Positions 16,182 to 23,136 of a stretch of 47,273 nucleotides of DNA are shown one piece after another (positions within the stretch are counted from its first letter, which is position 1; each line of letters begins with the position of its first letter). A program made the translations under genes and the position numbers. This DNA comes from a virus, in the IMG/VR virus record IMGVR_UViG_3300006737_000053, positions 1 to 47,273 of that record. The stretch is one strand, 5' to 3'. The notes beneath the pieces were generated by a model. That model was not told where the DNA came from. It ran no database searches and worked only from the letters and a program-made list of their open reading frames with translations.

Positions 16182-17368
16182 TAATCTACCAGACTTCTAT
16201 CAGTTTGCCCAAGATTTCCATAAGTTCCAGACAATGCAGTCGAACCATCATCTCCAGGACCACCAGGACCAAAACCTAAAGCCTCGTTAATTGCATATTT
16301 AAATTTTGTTACAGCATCCGTAGATTCTGGCATCTTGCTATAATTATTAAGAGCTTTTCCACCAAACATTGCTAGTCCTAGTAATCCTATTGGCGGTACT
16401 CCTGTGAAAGAATCCATCACATTACCTACAGTGAGAGCCTGATTAAATGTTCCAGTTTCTGGATTACCGCCCGTACCATCCATATTCAAAGACGATCCTC
16501 TGCTTTCCATAAAATCCAAAATGTCTCTCACCTGTTTGTCAGCGTAACTGTCACCTTCACCCGTAACACCTAGAATACCATACGCTCTTGCCAATTCACC
16601 CACACCACCAAGATCATCTAACATAGACGGCCCACCCATGTTGTTGCTTGGAGCAAATACATTACGCAAGAACCTAGACATATCTTGACCTGCCATGTCT
16701 TCGTTCATACCACCGCCTGCACCACTACCAAGCAAGTTGGTCTTGAAGTTTTGCCCTATGTCACCATACACATTACTCAATGCAATCGGCGTATCTATCT
16801 CCTCGTTAAAAATATAAGTGGGCCTAGACATATCTGCATTTTGACCCTCGTAATTTCTGTCTTCGACATTTGTCAGTATTTTGGCAATGTTCATCAAGTC
16901 AGAATTAACATTCGGTAACTCCATATTGAAACCGTATCTGTTATCTTGTATCCCAAAATCTGGAGTGAATGGCGTGCCATGATAATGCTGTCTCGCAAAG
17001 TTGTCCTCAAACTCTGACGTTGGCATATATGAATTTCCAAACCTGTTCTGATAGTCAGTAGTTGCCTGTGCAAGTACATCAGGATTAGCTATCAAGTATT
17101 GTCTCTCAGGACTTTGAACAGCAAAGTCTTCTACTCTCGCCTGAAAATCTGCTCCTGGTGCCACGCCCTGTGACCTTACAGCCGCTGCAGCTTGATTCAA
17201 CAGTTCTGGGTTAGCTTGTAAAGTTTGTAATGGTGCGCTGAGTTGAGTGTTAGCCCTCATGTTCGCTAACGATGTCGCTTGCTGATCGGCATACTGTTTG
17301 AACAAATCCATATTGACTTGACCCGTGTTGGGATCTAGTGCTATCGCTTCTTCATAGGTAATAGCCAT
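16181..17368 (-). CDS. Unknown protein after the large terminase (395 aa)
   Basis: A 395-residue Asn/Gln/Gly-rich protein beginning MAITYEEAIALDPNTGQVNMDLFKQYADQQATSLANMR. The first 200 residues look helical with short loops; around 215 there is a Gly-rich linker 'LLGSGAGGGMNEDMAGQ', and one hydrophobic segment lies near 325-345 ('GVPPIGLLGLAMFGGKAL'). It follows the large terminase by nine bases and shares a TAATG junction with the 973-aa gene. The arrangement suggests a virion component, perhaps internal. I do not recognise the family. Confidence 0.68.
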   Translation of the reverse strand: MAITYEEAIALDPNTGQVNMDLFKQYADQQATSLANMRANTQLSAPLQTLQANPELLNQAAAAVRSQGVAPGADFQARVEDFAVQSPERQYLIANPDVLAQATTDYQNRFGNSYMPTSEFEDNFARQHYHGTPFTPDFGIQDNRYGFNMELPNVNSDLMNIAKILTNVEDRNYEGQNADMSRPTYIFNEEIDTPIALSNVYGDIGQNFKTNLLGSGAGGGMNEDMAGQDMSRFLRNVFAPSNNMGGPSMLDDLGGVGELARAYGILGVTGEGDSYADKQVRDILDFMESRGSSLNMDGTGGNPETGTFNQALTVGNVMDSFTGVPPIGLLGLAMFGGKALNNYSKMPESTDAVTKFKYAINEALGFGPGGPGDDGSTALSGTYGNLGQTDRSLVD

Positions 17369-17376
17369 ACTAACTC

Positions 17377-18963
17377 CTACACGGCATATGGATTAATGCG
17401 AGGCTTGTCTAACTTGCGAGGCTCATCAATATCCATAGCTTGTGGCAACTCAAACCAATGATCATTTTTCAGATATATCATAGCTTGGGTGAACGTGTCT
17501 ACATAGTCATCATGTGGTGCCACAGGAAACTTCGTCAACTCAGTTACAAAATCCCTAGCCCAACTGACTTTATGACCTCTGTTTTTTTTGCTCTCAGGTA
17601 TCCACACCATACCCAATTCCAATATCGGAGCTGCTTGATGGGCCCGACTAATCTTGTCGGCATTGCCAGGATTGTATGCAACCGCTGGTACTTTGGCTAA
17701 TCGCAGATCTTGTAACAACGACTGACCACTTGCCTTGGCCTCAACCAATACACGGTCTGGTCTTCGCGCTCGACTGTACGGACTTTCGTTAGTCATCCCA
17801 CCGTACTCAGTATTCCAATCCTTAATACACTTCGATCTTAAATCTGGATAGCTAAGATGCTCTGCCCATGCGTCAATTAACATCGCTCCTCTTTGACCCT
17901 CGTGGGTAAAGATTGCCCAGACAGTACACGCTGTCGGGTCACCCGTTGTCTTTTCCGTAAAGGCACAGTCATAACTTTGTAAAATATATTCAAACGGTGG
18001 TAGCCCTTCATCAGCAGGCCATAACTCCAAGAACTTGGTCTTTAATATCCCACCCTCACTAGGTGTCGGGTCTTGTTGCAATTGACCTGCCGTGCCATAC
18101 GTTCCCAACAATTGTTTCAACTCTGTGATTTCTTTATCACCAAATCGCTCTGGGCAAATCAACTCACCCTTTTTCTTTCGTGGGTCATACACACCAAGTG
18201 TAGATTTCCTCTCCACACCATCCCATTCCGCTGGTATCATCAGATGTTCCCACCCACCAATGTCTTCTAGGATGTGACCTGATATGTCACGGTCATGTAG
18301 TCGTTGCATAATCGTGACCATTGCGTCATTGCGTGGATCGTTCAGTCGGGTGGACCACACCATGTCAAACCAATCCAATGCACTCTCTCGCATCGTATCG
18401 GATTGAGCTTCTTGTGCCGAATGTGGATCGTCAAGTATAAGCCTAGATCCACCCTCACCCGTTGCCGTTCCACCAACTGACGTTGCTAGGCGATAGCCCG
18501 TCTGGTCATTCTCAAATCTTTGCTTGGCGTTCTGATCACCAGACAGTTTGAAAATGTCACCCCATCGCTCTTGATACCACGGAGATTGGATCAGTCTTCT
18601 GGCTTTTAGGTTGTCTCGTATTGATAGGTTGCCTGAGTAAGACGCACATAGAAATTTTTGCTCTGGCTGACTGAGCCATTCCCACATGGGCCACATCACA
18701 GATACTATCGTACTCTTACTGTGCCGTGGTGGGATGTTGATCAGTAGCTTTCTAATGTCACCATCAGTCACGGCCTGTAGGTGCTCACAGATTTCTTCTA
18801 TGTGCCATGAGGGTATGAACTTTACTCCTGGCTCGACTACGGGCCATGACTGTTTGACAAACTCATATAACGATGCTGAAGCGGCTCGCCGATCACGCTC
18901 AGTCCTAATCAAATCACGCAACACAATTGGACTAGTGGTCTGAATGTTTTCGGCTAGGCTCAC
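17377..18963 (-). CDS. terL: Terminase large subunit
   Basis: The DNA-packaging motor and nuclease, 528 residues. The ATPase part shows 'PPRHSKST' (78-85) as a deviant Walker A, as in many phage terminases, and 'RLILDDPH' (174-181) as Walker B. The C-terminal RNase H-like nuclease shows 'SYDCAFTEKTTGD' (Asp332), 'VLVEAKASGQSL' (Glu409) and 'HDDYVDTFTQA' (Asp485/486/489). The start is GTG at 18963 with GGGAG upstream, two bases after the previous stop. It is separated from the small subunit by five small genes, which is unusual but not unknown. Confidence 0.93.
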   Translation of the reverse strand: MSLAENIQTTSPIVLRDLIRTERDRRAASASLYEFVKQSWPVVEPGVKFIPSWHIEEICEHLQAVTDGDIRKLLINIPPRHSKSTIVSVMWPMWEWLSQPEQKFLCASYSGNLSIRDNLKARRLIQSPWYQERWGDIFKLSGDQNAKQRFENDQTGYRLATSVGGTATGEGGSRLILDDPHSAQEAQSDTMRESALDWFDMVWSTRLNDPRNDAMVTIMQRLHDRDISGHILEDIGGWEHLMIPAEWDGVERKSTLGVYDPRKKKGELICPERFGDKEITELKQLLGTYGTAGQLQQDPTPSEGGILKTKFLELWPADEGLPPFEYILQSYDCAFTEKTTGDPTACTVWAIFTHEGQRGAMLIDAWAEHLSYPDLRSKCIKDWNTEYGGMTNESPYSRARRPDRVLVEAKASGQSLLQDLRLAKVPAVAYNPGNADKISRAHQAAPILELGMVWIPESKKNRGHKVSWARDFVTELTKFPVAPHDDYVDTFTQAMIYLKNDHWFELPQAMDIDEPRKLDKPRINPYAV

Positions 18964-18966
18964 CCA

Positions 18967-19185
18967 TTACTCCCTTGTTGATATCTCGACAAGACCTGTC
19001 TCGCCTGCTGTGAAGATGATACTCTTCGCTTCGCTCTGTCCTTTTTTTACTTGATCTGGAGTAAGACTACAAGCAATGTCTTTTGCTATGACTAAACACT
19101 TGTCGCACTTCTCTGTTGTCGGTGCCTGAACAGCCAAGACCAATGCTGTAACAAACGCTTGATAATTATTGGTGATCGGTTCCAT
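18967..19185 (-). CDS. Small protein upstream of terL (72 aa)
   Basis: A 72-residue protein, MEPITNNYQAFVTALVLAVQAPTTEKCDKCLVIAKDIACSLTPDQVKKGQ onwards. It contains a CxxC pair and a third cysteine about nine residues later. I recognise similar short proteins placed directly before terL in marine phages, with no assigned role. It starts at the stop of the previous gene (ATG at 19185) with GGAGCG upstream. The tight overlap suggests an operon that continues into terL. Confidence 0.72.
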   Translation of the reverse strand: MEPITNNYQAFVTALVLAVQAPTTEKCDKCLVIAKDIACSLTPDQVKKGQSEAKSIIFTAGETGLVEISTRE

Positions 19186-19412
19186 TATACGCTCCTACTC
19201 AATTGGTTAAACGCAACTGTAAGGATCTTGGTCTTGTTACCCATCGTGTCGCACACATAGGTCCACTTCCTACTGACCTTGGCCCAGACTGTTCGGTAAC
19301 CTGAACCTACACGGGGCATCTCGTCTTGAAGTCTCAGGGTCATCTTGGTAGCACCCTTCATCGACTTAGGCGGCTTCTTGCTGAAGGGATGCTTTGGCAT
19401 TTTGAATTTCAT
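19185..19412 (-). CDS. Small basic protein (75 aa)
   Basis: A 75-residue basic protein, MKFKMPKHPFSKKPPKSMKGATKMTLRLQDEMPRVGSGYRTVWAKVSRKWTYVCD. The N-terminal third is Lys/Pro-rich; the rest is probably a small beta fold ('RTVWAKVSRKWTYVCDTMG'). The ATG at 19412 has CGGAGAACG upstream, part of the common leader found before other early genes. It lies between the 95-aa gene and the 72-aa gene with minimal gaps. Function unknown. Confidence 0.68.
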   Translation of the reverse strand: MKFKMPKHPFSKKPPKSMKGATKMTLRLQDEMPRVGSGYRTVWAKVSRKWTYVCDTMGNKTKILTVAFNQLSRSV

Positions 19413-19424
19413 GTCCGTTCTCCG

Positions 19425-19712
19425 TTATCGTATAAAAGAAATTTTATCGAGCGTGCCATTGTCTCTAACTTTACGAATACTGGCAGAGCTATTGCCCATG
19501 CGCTCTACCCATGCGTTGGCTAGATTATGTGCGTGATCGTAGCTGTCAGCGTCTAGCTCTACAAAACGATCAGCTACTCCCATGTCTCCATGTATTTCCA
19601 CATGAACTACATATTTGAAGCCCTCGCCAGCTGCCTCATATTGAGACTTACGGGCAATTCTTCCGTTGATCGCCACCTCAGAAGAAACTAAAAAATCTAT
19701 TGAATAACTCAT
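19425..19712 (-). CDS. Small protein under an operator-bearing promoter (95 aa)
   Basis: A 95-residue protein, MSYSIDFLVSSEVAINGRIARKSQYEAAGEGFKYVVHVEIHG. The ATG at 19712 is chosen because AACGGAGG lies nine bases upstream and the common leader precedes it; the longer frame would begin inside the leader. The fold looks alpha/beta. The C-terminal half has 'HAHNLANAWVERMGNSSASIRKVRDNG'-like helical text (the first residues read DHAHNL). It is the first gene after the promoter at 19741-19769. Family not recognised. Confidence 0.72.
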   Translation of the reverse strand: MSYSIDFLVSSEVAINGRIARKSQYEAAGEGFKYVVHVEIHGDMGVADRFVELDADSYDHAHNLANAWVERMGNSSASIRKVRDNGTLDKISFIR

Positions 19713-19740
19713 ATCACCCTCCGTTATTAAGTTATACACT

Positions 19741-19769
19741 CTTATACCACCCTAATAATATTAGGTCAA
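19741..19769 (-). promoter_or_regulatory. Promoter with embedded palindromic operator (P1)
   Basis: On the minus strand TTGACC (19764-19769) and TATAAG (19741-19746) are separated by 17 nt. The spacer holds CCTAATAATATTAGG (19751-19765, plus strand), a perfect 15-bp palindrome and the best member of the set. It drives the 95-aa gene and probably the small genes that lead to terL. A protein bound there would block RNA polymerase, so repression is the simple prediction. Confidence 0.82.
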
Positions 19770-19779
19770 CTCTTTTTTC

Positions 19780-19995
19780 CTACAGTTGAAGACGACCATT
19801 ACCTCTATCGCCTATTGTAGCAGGCATAACCTTAGACCTATAGCCATCGGCCTCGATCTTAACGAGCGACCACCAGCCCTCAAAATGTGGCTCGTGCAAC
19901 CAAAATGGTTTCTTTACCCAAGTCACCTTCAGGCCCACCACTTTAGGGTGGGCCTTTTTGATAATCTTTTTGATAGTGGGTAAGCTAGGCTTCAT
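19780..19995 (-). CDS. Small basic protein (71 aa)
   Basis: A 71-residue protein, MKPSLPTIKKIIKKAHPKVVGLKVTWVKKPFWLHEPHFEGWWSLVKIEADG. The ATG at 19995 is preferred, since GAGTGAGGA lies upstream and it overlaps the previous stop as ATGA; a longer frame would lack a ribosome site. The sequence suggests a short helix then a small beta sheet with several tryptophans. It is the second gene of the two-gene unit driven by the promoter at 20269-20297. Function unknown. Confidence 0.68.
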   Translation of the reverse strand: MKPSLPTIKKIIKKAHPKVVGLKVTWVKKPFWLHEPHFEGWWSLVKIEADGYRSKVMPATIGDRGNGRLQL

Positions 19996-20240
19996 ATTAT
20001 CCTCACTCTCTTGTTTACTATAAACTGTGCATTCATTTCTGCCCAACGGATCGCTTGATCACGATCAGAGAACCTTCTCATTAATGGGCGGTCAGATGAT
20101 CCTATCTTAGAAATCTCTACTCCATAATCACCTGTCTCGATGTCGCGCACGATGGTCACTTCATCTTTAGGTGTGTTAATGGATTTGAATGTTAAAAAAT
20201 CTGAAGTTCCAAAAATCATTTCTGAGCCTATGTTTTCCAT
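19992..20240 (-). CDS. Small protein under an operator-bearing promoter (82 aa)
   Basis: An 82-residue protein, MENIGSEMIFGTSDFLTFKSINTPKDEVTIVRDIETGDYGVEISKIGSSDRPLMRRFSDRDQAIRWAEMNAQF. The pattern is beta strands followed by an amphipathic helix, as in many small phage early proteins. CGGAG sits eleven bases before the ATG inside the common leader. It is the first gene after the promoter at 20269-20297 and overlaps the next gene by four bases. Family not recognised. Confidence 0.72.
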   Translation of the reverse strand: MENIGSEMIFGTSDFLTFKSINTPKDEVTIVRDIETGDYGVEISKIGSSDRPLMRRFSDRDQAIRWAEMNAQFIVNKRVRII

Positions 20241-20268
20241 GTCGTTCTCCGTTATTTCGTTATAACTA

Positions 20269-20297
20269 TTTATACTACCCTACTCATATTAGGTCAA
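20269..20297 (-). promoter_or_regulatory. Promoter with embedded palindromic operator (P2)
   Basis: On the minus strand TTGACC (20292-20297) and TATAAA (20269-20274) are 17 nt apart. The spacer holds CCTACTCATATTAGG (20279-20293, plus strand), with one half-site matching TATTAGG exactly and the other closer to the CCTACT variant. It drives the 82-aa and 71-aa genes. It starts just after the terS stop codon, so it is separate from the terS transcript. Confidence 0.78.
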
Positions 20298-20300
20298 CTA

Positions 20301-20936
20301 TTATTTTGAATTATCTTCAATTTTTTTCATAAGCGTTTCCATCTCGATTAGCTCTTGATCACTCAGGTTACGCAGATCAACAGCGGCCAGCTGGATCGGA
20401 CCACCACCCTTGCCCGTGTGTTCGTTCGTAACTTTCGTGTGGTCTCCGTAAACTTTAGGAAGCATTTTTGCCAACATCCATTTTCTCGTATCCACACGGA
20501 GTCGGTTCCTAGCAATCGCCTCGTTGCTCAGACGTTCCCTCGTTCCGTCCTCTGCTGTTGTGTAGTTCTCGTCAGCTATCGCCACTAGCTCATCGGCTAG
20601 CAGGAGGTAGCCTGCCTCGCGCGCCTGCGCGTACTGAGTGGCTAACTCAGTAGCCTCTCCTATCCAATCAAGAAAAGTTCTAACAGAAGGTAGCTTATCA
20701 TCGTGATCTAAAATTGATCTGAGAGACTTTCCTTCAGCTATCTGAGCACACACAAGAGCAGTAATCTTCTCTCTATCATAGAGCCTAGCATTAGGTCTTG
20801 TGTGAGGCTTCAAAGTTCGTTTTGATTGTTTTTTTTCTGAATCACTAAAAAAAACATTAGGTTTTTTTGAGCCACTTTTAACCACTTTCAGGTTAGGTTT
20901 TTTACTCTTCTTTTTATCGTCTGTTTTGTCTGTCAT
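20301..20936 (-). CDS. terS: Terminase small subunit
   Basis: A 211-residue protein expected to recognise phage DNA for packaging. The N-terminal 50 residues are Lys-rich and probably disordered. 'KITALVCAQIAEGKSLRSIL' followed by 'PSVRTFLDWIGEATELATQYAQAREAGYLLLADELVAIADE' is the helix-turn-helix and following helices typical of small terminases. The C-terminal part includes 'KWMLAKMLPKVYGDHTKV', also common in the family. The start is ATG 20936 with GGAG upstream; the TTG at 20948 overlaps that site. The inverted repeats just upstream could be its binding or regulatory site. Confidence 0.85.
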   Translation of the reverse strand: MTDKTDDKKKSKKPNLKVVKSGSKKPNVFFSDSEKKQSKRTLKPHTRPNARLYDREKITALVCAQIAEGKSLRSILDHDDKLPSVRTFLDWIGEATELATQYAQAREAGYLLLADELVAIADENYTTAEDGTRERLSNEAIARNRLRVDTRKWMLAKMLPKVYGDHTKVTNEHTGKGGGPIQLAAVDLRNLSDQELIEMETLMKKIEDNSK

Positions 20937-20973
20937 TTTTAGCTCCAAATCACCCTTCCAAAATAGCGTTTTA

Positions 20974-21015
20974 ATTGTTTGTTTTCCCTATAGGGTTTTT
21001 AAGCAAACAAACAAT
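20974..21015. repeat. Inverted repeat upstream of terS with nested palindrome
   Basis: Arms ATTGTTTGTTT (20974-20984) and AAACAAACAAT (21005-21015) are perfectly complementary over 11 bp. The 20-nt spacer contains CCCTATAGGG (20986-20995), itself a perfect 10-bp palindrome. It lies about 40 bases before the terS start. It could be a regulator site, an RNA structure in the terS leader, or a packaging recognition site. Confidence 0.75.
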
Positions 21016-21034
21016 CACTTTTCAATCACTCTAA

Positions 21035-21080
21035 TCAACGACAGATAGGGCTATAAAATAGCCTCTATCTTCTGTCGATT
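21035..21080. repeat. Long hairpin in the SleB-terS gap
   Basis: CGACAGA (21039-21045) pairs with TCTGTCG (21071-21077), extended outward by TCAA/TTGA with one bulge. An inner stem GGCTA/TAGCC (21049-21053 and 21059-21063) closes a TAAAA loop, with a short TAG/CTA helix and a small internal loop between. It lies about 90 bases after the SleB stop codon on the minus strand and has no U tract, so it is not a standard terminator. Copies of ACAATT/AACAAT surround it. Confidence 0.72.
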
Positions 21081-21164
21081 GAGCACTTTAGTCTGTCCTC
21101 TTTTCAATTGTTTTTTTTTCACCCTTCAAAAACCGAACAATTAAAAAACAATCGAACAATAGAC

Positions 21165-21599
21165 TTATTTATAAAATATATGATTACCAATTTGAACCAC
21201 ATATTGATAGTTCCATTTAGGCTCCACATCGACTGAATGATAGAATGTAGAACCCTCTGTAATGTCCATAGAAAGCCCGTAGCTATGCCATGCCTCTTCT
21301 GCCACTTTCATTGCCCGATTAAATGCCACAGGGTCTGTAGGGCGGTCTGATTTACCGTCACAATAGTATGAGAACTGACACTTATGTTTAATAGGTTTTG
21401 TTTTATCCCATGCTAAAGTTGGACCCTCCTTGACAGTATCACAGATCGTGCTAGGCCATCGACTGTCATGGACCCTGTTAATAACTGTTGTTGCCACGGC
21501 GAGTTGGCCCACGAGAGGTTCTCCGCGGCTCTCATGGTACACTGTGACTGCCAGACAAGTCAGTTGTAATCCTATTGCGACTATTGCTGTCTCTAACAT
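21165..21599 (-). CDS. SleB/CwlJ-type cell-wall hydrolase
   Basis: A 144-residue peptidoglycan hydrolase of the Hydrolase_2 (SleB) family. The first 18 residues (LETAIVAIGLQLTCLAV) are hydrophobic and could be a signal anchor. 'VYHESRGEPLVGQLAVATTVINRV' carries the catalytic glutamate at about residue 23. 'WPSTICDTVKEG', 'CQFSYYCDG', 'AWHSYG' and 'STFYHSVDVEPKWNYQYVVQIGNHIFY' complete the family pattern. It is far from the lysis cassette and next to terS. It may be a virion enzyme or a second lysis enzyme. The leader AACTTATAACGGAG precedes the ATG. Confidence 0.85.
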   Translation of the reverse strand: MLETAIVAIGLQLTCLAVTVYHESRGEPLVGQLAVATTVINRVHDSRWPSTICDTVKEGPTLAWDKTKPIKHKCQFSYYCDGKSDRPTDPVAFNRAMKVAEEAWHSYGLSMDITEGSTFYHSVDVEPKWNYQYVVQIGNHIFYK

Positions 21600-21618
21600 T
21601 GTTATGCTCCGTTATAAG

Positions 21619-21816
21619 TTATACAAGAATATCTATTTTAATTCCCCGTGGTGGATTTGGTGGTGACAGATGATCAGCGTGATCGTGTGGTGGTAGGATT
21701 TGATCTGTCTGATGTTTGTGTCGCTCAACGTGTTTAGGTTCAAGACCTGTCTGTTGGCCTGTTGAATTAAATATTGGGTGCCACATGAGGCTTGAGTTGA
21801 TGCTATCAATACCCAC
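21619..21816 (-). CDS. Possible His/Pro-rich small protein (65 aa)
   Basis: An open frame of 65 codons from GTG 21816 (or ATG 21786, giving 55 residues). The C-terminal half is rich in His and Pro: 'HVERHKHQTDQILPPHDHADHLSPPNPP'. It abuts the preceding gene (stop TAG overlaps GTG) and fills the space before the SleB gene. No convincing ribosome site precedes either start, so coding status is uncertain. A metal-binding tail is conceivable from the His content. Confidence 0.42.
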   Translation of the reverse strand: MGIDSINSSLMWHPIFNSTGQQTGLEPKHVERHKHQTDQILPPHDHADHLSPPNPPRGIKIDILV

Positions 21817-22010
21817 TACATATCCACTTCATTAATTTTTGTTGTGTTTGCTAGCTCATCCAATTCTTTTTTGATGTCGGCTTTTCTGTTCTTAATTTCT
21901 TCTTGCCTAATTTTTTCTGCCTCACTGATTTTTGATTTGTGTGGGACGGAGTCAACAATCTTGTCGTACTGATCTTGGATTTTGCGCATAAACTCTTCAT
22001 CATTTGACAT
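21816..22010 (-). CDS. Small charged coiled-coil protein (64 aa)
   Basis: A 64-residue highly charged protein, MSNDEEFMRKIQDQYDKIVDSVPHKSKISEAEKIRQEEIKNRKADIKKELDEL onwards. It is almost entirely helical with heptad-like spacing. The ATG at 22010 is chosen; the longer frame reads backward into the glycosyltransferase gene. It overlaps that gene's 3' end by 11 bases, so it belongs to the same transcript. Function unknown. Confidence 0.65.
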   Translation of the reverse strand: MSNDEEFMRKIQDQYDKIVDSVPHKSKISEAEKIRQEEIKNRKADIKKELDELANTTKINEVDM

Positions 22011-23136
22011 ATATTTTTTCCAATCCGTAATTATTAACGACCTCGTCATATACAATGTCAGGGTCAACTCTGATTAATTTATTACGTTCAAATGGTTTGT
22101 AGTCAACCCAGTGATGCCAACGGTTGAACCGCCAAGTGACTTTTGCTACATCTGGGTGCATCTCTTCTAGCATCTTTGACTTGAGCATTGTGCCGTCTTG
22201 CTCATAGAACTCTTTAGTGTTTCCACCCTTCAATTTTTGAGTAGACATTTTGTCTTGAAGGACGGCATGGAACTGTATCGTACATAGGCCATCCTTGAGC
22301 ACCCTGAGACATATGTCAGTGTCCTCGTTGTATCTACCTCTCCATCTATACGGTATGGAGTTATCTATAAGTAGGCACGAGTAAATGCGTCTGTTTTTAA
22401 GGAATGGTGGAACGTATTCATTCTCGTGGCAAAACGTATTGTACTGAGGTCCAGCGATTACTACGTTAGTGTAACGGTCTACAAAGTTCTCCATAATCTT
22501 GAAACACGTTCCATCGTCAAATCGTATTCTTTCGTTACGGTTGAGACGTTTCATCCACTCGATGTTGTCATCCATGACCCAGTGTCGTTTATGTCCGTTC
22601 TCGATACTATGGTCCCAAGCAAAGTTTCTAGCTGGGCCAGGTCCAACTCTGGGATCGTCATCAACCCAGAACGTATCATAGTCATCTTTGTAATGTTGTG
22701 GGAGTATGAGCACTTTGTCTTCACCGACCAACTTACAATATTGTTCGTACTCTGACTGTTCGACTACCATGTGGTATGGCACCTTCAGTCTTTCTAATGT
22801 CTGTGATGTTGGATTGTTTGTGAACCGTCCCTTACTGACGATGTAGATAGGATACTTTGGCTGTTGAGGATCTGTGGACCTCATTACATAGTTACTTCTA
22901 ACTTCCTTGAGTGGATACCAAGTAAATTTCTTTTTCTTTTCCTGATAGCCATCAATAAACTTGGCACCGTCATAAACGTGGACCTTGAGCAATTCTTTGA
23001 AGTGTTGATAGTCAGCCTCGTTACGAAATTTAAACGTGGCGGTAATTTCTGGGTCTGGTTCGTTTTCCTGATTAAACTCAGGCATATCCAACCAATGCAA
23101 TCGGTAGTCGTAATCATCAAATAGATCTATAGTCAA
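22000..23136 (-). CDS. Glycosyltransferase of the TET-associated (TAGT) type
   Basis: A 378-residue protein. Residues about 14-75 ('LDMPEFNQENEPDPEITATF', 'FTWYPLKE') match a small domain I have seen in phage proteins of unknown role. From about 90, 'YPIYIVSKGRFTNNPTSQTL', 'VPYHMVVEQSEYEQYCKL', 'GPARNFAWDHSIENGHKRHW', 'VMDDNI' (Asp-Asp for the sugar nucleotide), 'YNEDTDICLRVLKDG' and 'LQDKMSTQKLKGGN' match the glycosyltransferases linked to modified phage DNA. It starts at TTG 23136, with AGGAG eight bases upstream, in a TTGA overlap with the primase. No base-hydroxylating enzyme is seen in the window. Confidence 0.72.
   Translation of the reverse strand: MTIDLFDDYDYRLHWLDMPEFNQENEPDPEITATFKFRNEADYQHFKELLKVHVYDGAKFIDGYQEKKKKFTWYPLKEVRSNYVMRSTDPQQPKYPIYIVSKGRFTNNPTSQTLERLKVPYHMVVEQSEYEQYCKLVGEDKVLILPQHYKDDYDTFWVDDDPRVGPGPARNFAWDHSIENGHKRHWVMDDNIEWMKRLNRNERIRFDDGTCFKIMENFVDRYTNVVIAGPQYNTFCHENEYVPPFLKNRRIYSCLLIDNSIPYRWRGRYNEDTDICLRVLKDGLCTIQFHAVLQDKMSTQKLKGGNTKEFYEQDGTMLKSKMLEEMHPDVAKVTWRFNRWHHWVDYKPFERNKLIRVDPDIVYDEVVNNYGLEKIYVK

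Noticed and set aside
20986-20995. CCCTATAGGG as a T7-like phage promoter
   Set aside because: It shares only CTATAGGG with the T7 consensus, lacks the upstream half, and no phage RNA polymerase gene is present. It is better read as a palindrome nested in the inverted repeat.
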